DNA of 64,000 bases from PFL25 sp046260155 (GCA_046260155.1 JBJYXV010000065.1:62001-126000); one strand, 5' to 3'; positions 43,437 to 54,826 are shown, counted from the first letter of the stretch. Notes: generated by a model from the sequence alone, not told the origin. Translations and numbers: made by a program.

Positions 43437-45932
43437 TCAACCATTTGGATGGGCATAAGAATCATAGATGGAGTAAACCTGCAATTCTTTCTGCACCTGC
43501 TCTGGTGTCCATCCTGTTGGCAGCTCACAAGAAATCTGAACCGATCGTCCAGCAGGCAGATTGAAGTAATTATCGCTGAAGACGACATCTGCCCCGGGTA
43601 AAGATACTTCCACGAGCAGTGCAAGAGATTGTGAGGTCATATCAAGGACCATTTCACCTGGCTCACTTCGCACCTCCGTGGTAATACCTGGATCGGTCAG
43701 CGATAAATGCTTGACCGGGACGAAAAACGCGGTTTTGCGGCTGACAAATTGGTCTCCCTGCCAGAGATCAGCGACAAATATCAACTTGCGAAGGTTTTCA
43801 TCCGTGATTTGATGTGAAAAATCCAATTTGCATACCATGCTGGCGGCTTGCGGTGAAACTTTCACCGGTGCATCTCCTGAAGTGATCACTTCACTGGAAA
43901 GTGTTTCCAATGACCAGTTTACTTTCCCCTCCCAGGGTTCGAGCCCATCATTGGAGACGTATACTGTTTGCTCAGGTGGATTATCTTCGATTGAAAGCAT
44001 CAGGGGGGCATAGAATCGACGCGCTGCATAATGGAGTGCTTTCCAACGTCCAAAGTAATCCAGGCTGGACCAGGAAGCAACCGGCCAGCAATCATTGAGC
44101 TGCCAGTACAGGATTCCAGCAACCCGGTCGGGGTGCCGCCGCCAGTGCTCAACACCGTAGCGGATGCCTTCCGCCTGGAGAGAGAGACTCAGGTAAACCA
44201 GGGAGACAAAATCCTTTGGCAACCGGAACGAATCCAGCATCTGTCCGACCATCAGTGAATTTCCGCTGGCGTTTTTCTGGTGCTGCTCCATGATGTACGA
44301 GGTCATATTCCAATCCCCCTCGTCCGCGTAGGTGGCGATCGTCGCAAGAGGTGGTAGAGCCTGGAAACCAAATTCGCTCATGAAGCGCGGGAATTGATCT
44401 CGATAGGCAGTAAATGGTTTTCTCCCATGCCAGACATCCCAATAATGCGAATCTCCTTGTTGTTGGTTATTCGGATCTATGAATGGAGTACCCGAGGACG
44501 GCGAGCTGGGCCAGTAGGCATGATGCGGGTCTTCGGCCTGGCACCAGGCTGGCAATGTGTGGTGGAAAAATTGGTCATAGGCGGCTTTAGAATCCTGCAG
44601 CTCAGGTTGATTCCGATTCCAATCCCAATCCACCCACCCCCATTCCATCTCATTATTTCCGCACCACAATGCCAAGCTGGCACGATGACGGAGGCGGCGA
44701 ATGTTCTCAACTACTTCCAGGCGGACATTCTCCAGAAATTCCGGGTCACCCAATGGATAAATGCTGCAGGAAAAGATAAAATCCTGCCAGACCAGGATGC
44801 CATATCGATCGCAGAGATCGTAAAAGCGTTCCTCTTCATAGAAACCACCCCCCCATACTCGCAGCATATTCTGGTGCGTCTCAGCAGCGGAGCGGATCAG
44901 ATGCTCCAGATATTCACCTGAAATCCGGGTGGGGAAGGAATCAGCCGGGATCCAATTTGAACCCTTACAGCAAATTGGGATACCATTGATGACAAAGACG
45001 AAGGAACGTCCCCATTGATCACCTTCCTGGCGCAGTTCAATCGTTCGCAGACCGACCTGGTAGCGCCGTTGGTCCTGCAATCCTTCCTTGCTGCCGCCAT
45101 TGCTAATCAGTGAAATTTCCACCTGGTAGAGTGGTTGTTCACCGTAACCATTCGGCCACCAGAGCTCGGGATCTGGAATTGGCACTTCCAATTGCACCTC
45201 ACCCTGGATCGGCACAGCAGCTTTACTTTCAAGGATCTCACCAGTCGGATCCGTGATGCGAACAACAGCAGCAGTCGGAGAATCTTCCCAGGATTGGAGG
45301 GCAACCCGCGCTTCGATAGTCACGTCCCCATCGACATGTTTTTGTTGAAGTTGAACAGCTGAGATGCGCGCCTCGTTATAACCCTCCAGCCGGATATCCT
45401 TCCAGATCCCGATCGGCGGCAGCTGTGGCCCCCAATCCCATCCAAATTGGCATGGTGCCTTCCTCAGGTGGGGTCCGCCCGCGATCGCTTGGGGGACTCC
45501 AAGTAGGGGATGGAGAGCTTGCTTTTCTGCAGTAAATTTCACCGGGGAGCTAAACGAAATCGTTAATTCGTTGTTTCCTTCATGATTTAGAAAAGATTTT
45601 ATTTCCCATTCATACCGGCGAAACATGTTATCGCAACGCCCAAGTTTATGACCGTTGAGAACAACCGTCGCCAGGGTATCCAGGCCATCACAGACCAGGA
45701 AGATCTTTTCCTTTGCGAGAATCTCGGGAGAACAGCTGAACCTGTAGCGATAATCCCAATCAGACTCGGCAACCCATTGGACGCGCTTCTCGTTGTCTGC
45801 TGCGAAAGGATCGGGGATCAGATCGAGAGCCAGTAAATCAGTATGCACCCCGCCGGGAACACTGCCAGGCAGCCATTCCTCTGAACCCGCCTGGCGAAAT
45901 TCCCAGGAACCTGCCAAAGATTGAATGAACAT
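43437..45932 (-). CDS. GH2 beta-mannosidase
   Basis: An 831-residue GH2 enzyme. The N-terminal jelly-roll shows SVPGGVHTDLLALDLIPDPF and CDGLDTLATVVLNG, and GWDWGPQLPPIGIWKDI is typical of beta-mannosidases rather than beta-galactosidases. The barrel carries acid/base Glu428 (WCGNNEMEWGW) and nucleophile Glu520 (FMSEFGFQALP). It has no signal peptide, so it releases mannose from the non-reducing end of imported manno- or glucomanno-oligosaccharides. It follows the transporter ATPase gene after 63 bp and so belongs to the transport operon. Confidence 0.93.
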   Translation of the reverse strand: MFIQSLAGSWEFRQAGSEEWLPGSVPGGVHTDLLALDLIPDPFAADNEKRVQWVAESDWDYRYRFSCSPEILAKEKIFLVCDGLDTLATVVLNGHKLGRCDNMFRRYEWEIKSFLNHEGNNELTISFSSPVKFTAEKQALHPLLGVPQAIAGGPHLRKAPCQFGWDWGPQLPPIGIWKDIRLEGYNEARISAVQLQQKHVDGDVTIEARVALQSWEDSPTAAVVRITDPTGEILESKAAVPIQGEVQLEVPIPDPELWWPNGYGEQPLYQVEISLISNGGSKEGLQDQRRYQVGLRTIELRQEGDQWGRSFVFVINGIPICCKGSNWIPADSFPTRISGEYLEHLIRSAAETHQNMLRVWGGGFYEEERFYDLCDRYGILVWQDFIFSCSIYPLGDPEFLENVRLEVVENIRRLRHRASLALWCGNNEMEWGWVDWDWNRNQPELQDSKAAYDQFFHHTLPAWCQAEDPHHAYWPSSPSSGTPFIDPNNQQQGDSHYWDVWHGRKPFTAYRDQFPRFMSEFGFQALPPLATIATYADEGDWNMTSYIMEQHQKNASGNSLMVGQMLDSFRLPKDFVSLVYLSLSLQAEGIRYGVEHWRRHPDRVAGILYWQLNDCWPVASWSSLDYFGRWKALHYAARRFYAPLMLSIEDNPPEQTVYVSNDGLEPWEGKVNWSLETLSSEVITSGDAPVKVSPQAASMVCKLDFSHQITDENLRKLIFVADLWQGDQFVSRKTAFFVPVKHLSLTDPGITTEVRSEPGEMVLDMTSQSLALLVEVSLPGADVVFSDNYFNLPAGRSVQISCELPTGWTPEQVQKELQVYSIYDSYAHPNG

Positions 45933-45995
45933 GAGGTAATTACCTGAATAATGAAATTGTTATTTTTGTAATATGGATAGCCGCTTATTCCCAAT

Positions 45996-46820
45996 CTACG
46001 AGGGAAATTCAACTGTTGAAAGATCCCATTCTTCGTGGATTTTTGGCACATCGCTGATCAACCGTTGGGTGCAAAAATCCTTTGGGTTCAGTATGACCTC
46101 GTCTGCAGTTCCACTTTCAACAAATTTACCGCGCTCCATGATAAATACTGTATCGGAAACATAATATGCCAGCCCGATATCATGCGTGATGAAGATCACC
46201 GTCATTCCGATTTCATCTCGCAGCTGCATCAAGAAATCCAGGATCGTAGCACGCGAACAGGCATCGATCATCGAGGTCGGTTCGTCAGCCACCAGGATTT
46301 TCGGTTTCAACAGGAAGATCCTGGCGATCATTAGGCGCTGCATCTGCCCACCGGAAAGCTCAAAAGGATACTTGTTCGTCAGCTCCTCAAATTTCAGGTT
46401 GACAAAGCTGCATGCCTCGGTCATCATCTCTAACTTTCGCTCTTTGGGTAGCTTGCGACCACCGCGCATGCGGATACAATCTAAAAGCACTGCGTCGATC
46501 TTCTGAAATTGGTTGTATGAGCTGTAAGGATCCTGGAAGATGGCCTGGATGTTGTTCCAGTACTCCAGTTTCTTCTTTCTAGAGCGGATATCACGTGGTT
46601 TTCCCTGGAAGAAAATCTCTCCATCGGTGGGGTTGAGCAGGCCCAATATCATCTTCGCCAGAGTGGTTTTCCCACTGCCCGATTCACCTACGATTGAAAC
46701 GACTTCACCTTCATAAATATCGAGATCTACGCGATCGACGGCCAAAGTTTTCGTGCGACCAAAACCGAAGATCTTGGTAAGTCCCCTTGTGCTCAGGATA
46801 ATTTTTCTCTCGTCAGGCAT
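45996..46820 (-). CDS. Opp/Dpp-type ABC transporter ATPase (DppF-like)
   Basis: A 274-residue ATPase: Walker A GESGSGKTT, Q-loop AIFQDPYSSYNQFQ, signature ELSGGQMQRL, Walker B ILVADEPTSMID and H-loop FITHD. It is shorter than the usual DppF (about 320) and lacks the C-terminal Cys-rich oligopeptide domain found in its partner. It overlaps the partner ATPase gene by 8 bp. It energises uptake with the two permeases and the binding lipoprotein; by context the cargo is an oligosaccharide. Confidence 0.92.
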   Translation of the reverse strand: MPDERKIILSTRGLTKIFGFGRTKTLAVDRVDLDIYEGEVVSIVGESGSGKTTLAKMILGLLNPTDGEIFFQGKPRDIRSRKKKLEYWNNIQAIFQDPYSSYNQFQKIDAVLLDCIRMRGGRKLPKERKLEMMTEACSFVNLKFEELTNKYPFELSGGQMQRLMIARIFLLKPKILVADEPTSMIDACSRATILDFLMQLRDEIGMTVIFITHDIGLAYYVSDTVFIMERGKFVESGTADEVILNPKDFCTQRLISDVPKIHEEWDLSTVEFPS

Positions 46821-47838
46821 ATCGTTCAGCCTCCTTGCTGTAAATTTCCCTCAGCTCTCCTTCCGGTACAATACAACGATAAGCGCGGCCATCCGCTAAT
46901 TCGCGAAATTCGATGCTTGCTGCTGCCGTGCATGCCGGTCGCACGTATCTGCAGCGATCGGCAAAGCGGCAGCCTGAGGGAGGATCTTTGAGATTTGGTG
47001 GTACACCAGGTATCGCAGTCAGTTTAACGTCCCGCAGTCCTTCTTCAGGCACTATAATCGAACCCATCAGACCTCTGGCATAGGGATGGAGAGGATCAAA
47101 CACGGCATCTTTTGCTTTGGCTTTCTCCACGATTTGACCCGCATACATGACCATGATGTCATCCGTCACATTGTAGAGCAGAGGTAGCTCATGCGTAATG
47201 AAGATCAGCGAGCTGATGAAACCCGTCTCCAGCAGCTGCTTGAGCATCTTGATCACCATCTTCTGGGAAGTGACGTCCAGCGCCGAAGAAGGTTCATCCG
47301 CGATCAGCACTTTTGGAAATAGGATTACAGAGACAGCGATCACCGTGCGCTGTTTCATACCGCCTGATAATTCAACCGGGTATTTTTGCAGCACCTCCAC
47401 TGGAAGGCCCAGGGTCTCAAACAAACCACTCGCACGCTCATAAATCTCTTTCTTGTTGGCATGCATATCATGTGCCTGGACCACATCAGCAATGAAGTCG
47501 ATGATCTTCCGGGTAGGATTGAGGGCGTTCATCGCGGCCTGGGGGATATACGAAATTTCCCTGCCTAAAATTGATTTGCGAACTTCATCTGGATCCATCC
47601 CGGAGATAGTGCGTCTATCGATAACGATCTCCCCGCTGGTGTAGTGCAGGGGAGCAAAATAATAACCCATCAGGCTTAAGGCAAGCGTCGACTTTCCACA
47701 ACCGGATTCTCCAGCAATACCCAGCGATTTCCCTTCTGCAACCTTCAGGGAAACATGGTCTACTGCATATATATTTTCATCATACCGGGTGATATATTTC
47801 GTGGTTAAGTCGTTTACCTCTAAAATTAAATTTTCCAT
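46813..47838 (-). CDS. Opp/Dpp-type ABC transporter ATPase (DppD-like)
   Basis: A 341-residue ATPase: Walker A GESGCGKST, SYIPQAAMNALNP, signature ELSGGMKQRT, Walker B VLIADEPSSALD, FITHE. The C-terminal oligo_HPY region has the four-Cys pattern (SGCRFADRCRYVRPACTA and a later YRC) that often binds an iron-sulfur centre in this family. It starts 9 bp after the permease stop. By context it serves gluco/manno-oligosaccharide import. Confidence 0.93.
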   Translation of the reverse strand: MENLILEVNDLTTKYITRYDENIYAVDHVSLKVAEGKSLGIAGESGCGKSTLALSLMGYYFAPLHYTSGEIVIDRRTISGMDPDEVRKSILGREISYIPQAAMNALNPTRKIIDFIADVVQAHDMHANKKEIYERASGLFETLGLPVEVLQKYPVELSGGMKQRTVIAVSVILFPKVLIADEPSSALDVTSQKMVIKMLKQLLETGFISSLIFITHELPLLYNVTDDIMVMYAGQIVEKAKAKDAVFDPLHPYARGLMGSIIVPEEGLRDVKLTAIPGVPPNLKDPPSGCRFADRCRYVRPACTAAASIEFRELADGRAYRCIVPEGELREIYSKEAERYA

Positions 47839-47847
47839 TAAACTAAC

Positions 47848-49101
47848 CTACTCTCTCAAGGCGGGATTGAACACCTGGTCAAGACCCGTATTCATCAGGT
47901 TCAACGAGAATGCAATCAGAGCAATGACCAGGATCACGGGGATGTAAGCCCACCATTTGCCAAGGATCTGCGCCTGGTAGATGAAGGCCCAGTTTAACAT
48001 CAGCCCCAGGGTCGGTGTCGTGGTAGTCCTGGGTCCCAGCCCCAGGATCGATAATCCAGCTTCCGCCAGGATCCCAGCAGAAATTTGCAGGATGAATGCC
48101 ATGACCACATAGGATGCAATGAAAGGAAGAATACTGAGCAGGATGATGCGGGTGGTTGAATGCCCGGAGAGCTTCGAAAGGTTGACATGGTCACGGTTGC
48201 GCAGGGAGATCACCTGCGACCGTACAGCCCTGGTGGTCCATACCCAGGAGGTGAATCCGATCACCACCGCAATGGTTACCGGACCGCGATGTTCCTGCCC
48301 GATGCTGAAGGAGATCAAGATTAACAGCACAATAGTAGGAATAACGGTGAAGAGATTGGTGACGAACATAATCCCGTCATCCACCAAGCCGCCGATGTAC
48401 CCGGCCAGCAATCCCAGCATCAAACCGATCAGGGTAGCGATCGTACCGGCGACAAGACCGATTAACAACGAAACCCCGGTGGCTTTTACCAGCTCGGTCA
48501 GCACATCCCGGCCAAAGTTATCGGTTCCAAGTGGCAATACGCGCACATTCGCAGCCTCGCTCAAATTCACGTAATCAGTCTGTTGGATGATACCTTTCTC
48601 CTCCAAATCACCTGTTTCTGGGTTTACTGCCGCAATAATCGCCCCTTCGGTTGACAGGAGACCATCCAGCGAGGCACTGAGCCGGATATAGTAATTCCTG
48701 TCTGCATTCGTCATTCCCGGGATCCTCTTCTGGGAATCATAATTGTTTACCCACTGCTCCAGGAGTTTTTCTGTATCGGTGATATCGATCTCTGATTCAA
48801 GAAACCCGGACCCCACCAGCCATCTCTTGATCGCCAGGCGGTCTTCGTCCTTCAGCTTGCTGGCAACCCGCCTGGCAGCGGCCTCATCCAGGTTGAGAGT
48901 ATAGTGAGTGGGAGAACCGATGCTGTCATATACATTCACATAGATCCCCGGAGGGAAAAAGGTCCCCTGGCCGATGATCTCAAGTGGTGGGTACCTCACG
49001 ATCAGCGGGTAGAAGATCACAAACAACATAATTGCCATAAAAATGATAAAGCCGACCACAAACTTTCCTGAGCGAAAGACCTGTCGAAGCGTATGTTTCA
49101 T
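47848..49101 (-). CDS. Opp/Dpp-type ABC transporter permease (DppC-like) with large insertion
   Basis: A 417-residue permease. One N-terminal helix (about residues 12-36) is followed by an extracytoplasmic region of about 150 residues before the canonical LGTDNFGRDVLTELV (192 onward) and the five-helix core with the EAA-like loop LSKLSGHSTTRIILLSILPF. The insertion is rich in charged residues (DEAAARRVASKLKDEDRLAIK); ordinary DppC proteins have about 35 residues here. ATG 49101 was chosen: TGAGGA overlaps the upstream stop; the in-frame TTG at 49119 is less likely. Confidence 0.9.
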   Translation of the reverse strand: MKHTLRQVFRSGKFVVGFIIFMAIMLFVIFYPLIVRYPPLEIIGQGTFFPPGIYVNVYDSIGSPTHYTLNLDEAAARRVASKLKDEDRLAIKRWLVGSGFLESEIDITDTEKLLEQWVNNYDSQKRIPGMTNADRNYYIRLSASLDGLLSTEGAIIAAVNPETGDLEEKGIIQQTDYVNLSEAANVRVLPLGTDNFGRDVLTELVKATGVSLLIGLVAGTIATLIGLMLGLLAGYIGGLVDDGIMFVTNLFTVIPTIVLLILISFSIGQEHRGPVTIAVVIGFTSWVWTTRAVRSQVISLRNRDHVNLSKLSGHSTTRIILLSILPFIASYVVMAFILQISAGILAEAGLSILGLGPRTTTTPTLGLMLNWAFIYQAQILGKWWAYIPVILVIALIAFSLNLMNTGLDQVFNPALRE

Positions 49102-49115
49102 AACATTTACTATCC

Positions 49116-50123
49116 TCAATCCTCAGTCTGCGCTGCTTTAATGCGCGGATCAATAAAGCCATAGAGGATTTCGATCACAAATGTCGCGATCAATACCATC
49201 ATCGTGATGATCAATGCGGTGGCTGAGATCAGCGGATAATCCCCTCCCAGTGCAGCAGAAAAGATGGTCGTACCGAGCCCCGGGTAGCTGAAGATGATCT
49301 CCGCTACCAGCGCGCCACCGACCAGAGTACCAATCGCCAGCGCCAGGCCAGTCACCTGCGGAAGCATGGCATTGCGAAATACATAGCGCAAGATCCTGCG
49401 ATCCTTGATGCCCATGAAGCGGGCATATTTCACATAGTCTGCATTCAGCTCGTAAATCGCCATGGAGCGCATGCCAATTGCCTGACCACCGATCAGCACC
49501 AGCACAATCGACCAGAACGGCAGCTGGTAGTGGATGATCACAGACCAGATAAATCTCCAGCTCAGGTTAGGGATCATATCAAAACCATATCCACCCGAAG
49601 TAGGAAACCATTCCAGTGTAACTGCAAAGATCACCAGAAGAATGACGGCCATACCAAAGGCTGGAAGCCCGCTGGCAAAAATGCTGGCCGGCATTAACAC
49701 CTTATCAAAACCCGACTTGCGATAGGCCGCCAGGGCACCGAGAAAGTTCCCGATCAGCCAGCCAACGATGATTGCCGGCAATTGCAGCAAAACCGTCCAC
49801 CAGATAGAGGATGCAATAACGTCCCCCACCTTTCTGGGGTATTGAGCGATCGAGTAGCCAAAATCACCATGCAGTACATTGGTTACATAAATCACGAATT
49901 GTTGCCATAATGGTTTATCCAGGCCGAACAATTCTGTGTAATGCTCGTAAGTCGCTTGGACTCCAGAGGCGTCATTCATACCTTGCGCTATCCTGGAGAC
50001 AATACCCGCAATAGGGTCACCCGGCATCAGGCGCGGCAACATGAAATTCAGGATGAAGGCGAATAGTAATGTAATCAGAAACCAGAGTGATTTTGCACCA
50101 AAATAACGAATATATCCTTTCAA
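49116..50123 (-). CDS. Opp/Dpp-type ABC transporter permease (DppB-like)
   Basis: A 335-residue permease with six predicted helices: FLITLLFAFILNFMLPRLMPGDP at the N-terminus, and the EAA loop KYARFMGIKDRRILRYVFRNAML that contacts the ATPase. The C-terminus VIEILYGFIDPRIK is typical of DppB/OppB. It is separated from the binding-protein gene upstream by 234 bp that contain a strong hairpin. Confidence 0.92.
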   Translation of the reverse strand: MKGYIRYFGAKSLWFLITLLFAFILNFMLPRLMPGDPIAGIVSRIAQGMNDASGVQATYEHYTELFGLDKPLWQQFVIYVTNVLHGDFGYSIAQYPRKVGDVIASSIWWTVLLQLPAIIVGWLIGNFLGALAAYRKSGFDKVLMPASIFASGLPAFGMAVILLVIFAVTLEWFPTSGGYGFDMIPNLSWRFIWSVIIHYQLPFWSIVLVLIGGQAIGMRSMAIYELNADYVKYARFMGIKDRRILRYVFRNAMLPQVTGLALAIGTLVGGALVAEIIFSYPGLGTTIFSAALGGDYPLISATALIITMMVLIATFVIEILYGFIDPRIKAAQTED

Positions 50124-50305
50124 GTTGTTACCTCTCGTAAGTTTTGAACCGGTAATTTATTAAAGAATAATGACATGCTCCGATTTTTTCCGGTTTAAAA
50201 ATTGAACTTACCAAGCATGTGGTTCTAATTTAAACCAGATTGATGACGGTAGATTCTTAATAATTAATTTTAATTTCATACAGGCTTTTATTGCAGGATT
50301 TTTAC

Positions 50306-50344
50306 AAACAGCCATGTCCCTTTGTTTTCGGGACATGGCTGTTT
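50306..50344 (-). terminator. Intercistronic hairpin after the binding-protein gene
   Basis: A perfect 15-bp stem, AAACAGCCATGTCCC (50306-50320) and its complement (50330-50344), with a 9-nt loop, 13 bp after the stop of the binding protein. On the minus strand no continuous T-run follows. Such hairpins often stabilise the binding-protein mRNA or act as partial terminators, giving more binding protein than permease. Confidence 0.7.
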
Positions 50345-50357
50345 GGTGGATCTTGGT

Positions 50358-52286
<1,929 letters not shown>

Positions 52287-52376
52287 TTTCTTTCTCCTAT
52301 AGATGGTTTAGTTACTAATGGACAACAATAGGTTCTTACTGCGGGCGATCTTCCAATAGCACCTCCTTATCATCTC

Positions 52377-52404
52377 GGAATAGCAGGTTAAATTGCGCTG
52401 TCAA
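52377..52404 (-). promoter_or_regulatory. Possible promoter of the transporter operon
   Basis: TTGACA (-35, 52399-52404) with a 16-bp spacer and a poor TATTCC (-10, 52377-52382), in the gap between the regulator and the binding-protein gene. The weak -10 keeps confidence low; read-through from the regulator is the alternative. Confidence 0.35.
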
Positions 52405-52406
52405 GA

Positions 52407-53462
52407 TCAAGTTTTCCAGAGAGATTCCATCCTCCGGGCAGCACCGCATGAATCGCGGATGATTAGTTCTGTATCCATGATGATGCGCCGGGGAGGTTCA
52501 ATGCCGTTCTCAATCAGGTCGATCAGCGTCTCGACTGCGTTGATCCCAAAATTGCCTATTGGCTGGCGAATAGTCGTCAGCTGGGGGTCTGCATATGTAG
52601 CGATGGAAACATCATCAAACCCAATAAATGCTACGTCCTCCGGGATATTTAGCCCAGCTTCACGCGTGGCCCGCATTGCACCGATGGCAATCAAATCCGA
52701 AGCAGCAAAAACTGCGTCCGGTTTGGCAGGCAGCAGTTGCTTCATAGCATAATAGCCACCCGCTTCAGTAAAATCTCCATGTACGATCAGGGACTGATCG
52801 AGATTTCGACCACGCTCGACTAAGGCTTTTTCATATCCTGCTATACGGTCGGCAGTCGCAGAACTCCCTGGCAGTCCGGTGATTGTCCCAATCCGCTTGT
52901 AGCCAAGGCGAATCAGATGGCTAACTGCGTTGAAAGCCCCGTTTACATTATCCACATCGATGTAGGAGACATCACCTGAATGGAGTGGCCGACCTAATAC
53001 AACGACCGGAAATTTCAAATTCATAAAGCGATCAATCAATTTTTCGCCGATCTGGCCGGATTGAATTAAAACCCCATCCAGCATCCCCTTGCGTGACACG
53101 CGTGGGAAGATTTTCTGCTCATCTTCCTTGGTACCAACCAGGAAAAGTGCCAGAGTAAAGTCATACTGGTTGCAGGCCTGGGCAACTCCCTGTGTAAGGC
53201 GGGGGAAATAAGGATCAGAGAAAAAAGAGGAGACACTGCGGGGCAGCACCAGGCCCAGCATCCAGGATTTCTTGGAAGCCAGACTGCGCGCGGCCAGGTT
53301 AGGTAAATAGCCAGTTTCTTCAATGACCGCCTGGACACGCTGGCGGACATCCTGGCTTACATTGGGATGCTGGTTGATAACACGAGAAACAGTAGAACGA
53401 GAGACTCCACTGATGCGAGCAATCTCTTCAAGGGTGAGATTTGATTCAGTCAATGAGCCCAT
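52407..53462 (-). CDS. LacI-family transcriptional regulator
   Basis: A 351-residue repressor. The helix-turn-helix and hinge occupy about residues 9-62 (TLEEIARISGVSRSTVSRVI, then YLPNLAARSLASKK), followed by a periplasmic-binding-like effector domain with FFSDPYFPRLTQGV and IGFDDVSIATYADPQLTTIRQP. It lies between the transporter genes and the divergent GH130 gene, and operators of the LacI type occur at its own start and in front of GH130, so it is the likely local, self-regulating controller. The operator core matches that of CebR/CelR, so cellobiose or cello-/mannobiose is a candidate inducer (inference). Confidence 0.9.
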   Translation of the reverse strand: MGSLTESNLTLEEIARISGVSRSTVSRVINQHPNVSQDVRQRVQAVIEETGYLPNLAARSLASKKSWMLGLVLPRSVSSFFSDPYFPRLTQGVAQACNQYDFTLALFLVGTKEDEQKIFPRVSRKGMLDGVLIQSGQIGEKLIDRFMNLKFPVVVLGRPLHSGDVSYIDVDNVNGAFNAVSHLIRLGYKRIGTITGLPGSSATADRIAGYEKALVERGRNLDQSLIVHGDFTEAGGYYAMKQLLPAKPDAVFAASDLIAIGAMRATREAGLNIPEDVAFIGFDDVSIATYADPQLTTIRQPIGNFGINAVETLIDLIENGIEPPRRIIMDTELIIRDSCGAARRMESLWKT

Positions 53463-53478
53463 ATTCGATACTGGATGG

Positions 53479-53492
53479 TGAGAGCGTTCCCA
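53479..53492. promoter_or_regulatory. Imperfect LacI-type operator at the regulator start
   Basis: TGAGAGCGTTCCCA differs at two positions from the perfect site at 53583-53596. It lies 17 bp upstream of the regulator ATG and just downstream of a minus-strand TATAAT (53505-53510), the right position for autorepression. Confidence 0.6.
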
Positions 53493-53581
53493 ATCCCATT
53501 AGGCATTATAATAGATTAATCTTGCTATATACTCACTATATTGGACAATAATAGGCTGATTTCGCTGATATTCCATCAAAT

Positions 53582-53597
53582 TTGGGAGCGCTCCCAA
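53582..53597. promoter_or_regulatory. Perfect LacI-type operator TTGGGAGCGCTCCCAA
   Basis: A 16-bp perfect palindrome with a central CG, as expected for LacI-family repressors. The inner 14 bp equal the published CebR (Streptomyces) and CelR (Thermobifida) cellobiose operator, as far as I recall. It overlaps the position of the -35 region of the GH130 promoter, whose -10 is TATAAT at 53612-53617, so binding would block that promoter. Confidence 0.85.
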
Positions 53598-53611
53598 TCT
53601 CGTGTTCATTA

Positions 53612-53617
53612 TATAAT
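53612..53617 (+). promoter_or_regulatory. -10 box of the GH130 gene
   Basis: TATAAT, 61 bp before ATG 53678; the corresponding -35 position (about 53589-53594) falls inside the operator and has no TTGACA, so an activator or weak promoter is possible. Confidence 0.5.
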
Positions 53618-53677
53618 ATTTTTTTTCAGGAGTCAACCATTTTTAATCATTCTTGCAGGTAAAGGAGAAACCCGCTC

Positions 53678-54649
53678 ATGACTCATGCTCCACTACCGAA
53701 TATCCCCTGGGAAGATCGTCCTGCAGATTGTACAGATATCGTCTGGCGCTACTCTGCCAACCCGATCATCCCACGAAACCTGATCCCATCTGCGAACAGC
53801 ATCTTTAACAGTGCAGTAGTCCCCTTCCGGGGGAAATTTGCAGGTGTTTTCCGCTGTGATAATAAGAAACGGGAGATGAATTTGAACCGCGGCTTCAGCG
53901 AGGATGGTATCCACTGGGAGCTGGAAGATGATCCCATCGATTGGCAGAATGATGATCCGGAGATCAGTCGTTTCCAATACCGCTACGACCCGCGCGTAGT
54001 TTGGATCGAAGACCGCTATTATGTAACCTGGTGCAACGGGTATCATGGTCCCACGATCGGTATTGGTTATACCTTTGACTTCGAGAAATTCATTTTTCTA
54101 GAGAACGCTTTACTGCCTTTCAACCGCAACGGGGTGCTTTTCCCGCGCAAAATAAACAATCAATACTTCTTACTCAGCAGGCCAAGCGACAACGGGCACA
54201 CTCCTTTTGGAGATATCTATCTCAGTCGCAGTCCCGATCTGATCCACTGGGGGAAACACCGCTTCGTGATGGGAGTCAAGGATGGCTGGCAGAGCACCAA
54301 GATCGGTGCTGGACCGGTCCCGATCGAAACTAGCGCGGGCTGGTTGATGATATATCACGGTGTTTTGACATCCTGCAATGGATTTGTTTACAGCTTTGGC
54401 GCTGCCCTGCTGGACCTTGAAAAACCCTGGAAAGTGATCGCTCGCGGTGGACCCTACCTGCTCTCACCCCAGGCGGATTACGAGAATGTCGGTGATGTGC
54501 CGCATGTAACTTTCCCCTGCGCAGCCCTGTTTGATCCTGAAACGGGTCGCATGGCGATTTATTACGGTGGCGCAGATACCGTGACCGCCCTGGCATTTTC
54601 CAGAATCGACGATCTGATCAACTTTGTGAAGACAACTTCCGATTTATAA
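53678..54649 (+). CDS. GH130 beta-mannoside phosphorylase
   Basis: A 323-residue five-bladed propeller of family GH130. NSAVVPFRGKFAGVFRCDN, MNLNRGFSEDGIHWELE, QYRYDPRVVWIEDRYYVTW with the catalytic Asp104, GVLFPRKINNQYFLLSRPSD, GAGPVPIETSAGWLMIYHGV and the late AIYYGGADT block are all family features. GH130 enzymes phosphorolyse beta-1,4-mannosides (mannobiose, mannooligosaccharides or mannosyl-glucose) to alpha-mannose-1-phosphate; the subfamily cannot be fixed by eye. It is divergent from the LacI gene with AAAGGAG before ATG 53678, and shares its operator region. It fits with the GH2 mannosidase. Confidence 0.92.
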   Translation: MTHAPLPNIPWEDRPADCTDIVWRYSANPIIPRNLIPSANSIFNSAVVPFRGKFAGVFRCDNKKREMNLNRGFSEDGIHWELEDDPIDWQNDDPEISRFQYRYDPRVVWIEDRYYVTWCNGYHGPTIGIGYTFDFEKFIFLENALLPFNRNGVLFPRKINNQYFLLSRPSDNGHTPFGDIYLSRSPDLIHWGKHRFVMGVKDGWQSTKIGAGPVPIETSAGWLMIYHGVLTSCNGFVYSFGAALLDLEKPWKVIARGGPYLLSPQADYENVGDVPHVTFPCAALFDPETGRMAIYYGGADTVTALAFSRIDDLINFVKTTSDL

Positions 54650-54826
54650 GATCCGGAGGGTGATCGATCCTTTGCCTGCATCCGCATTTCTGGAAAATGG
54701 AATTTATCAGGGATTGCTACAATTTTCTACTTCTTTAATCGAGTAAATCTTCTTTCGATTTATGACCAAAGTTCAACTAGGTTTTCCACCAATGACGGGA
54801 TGGCAAAAACGGAAAGAAGGTGCACG

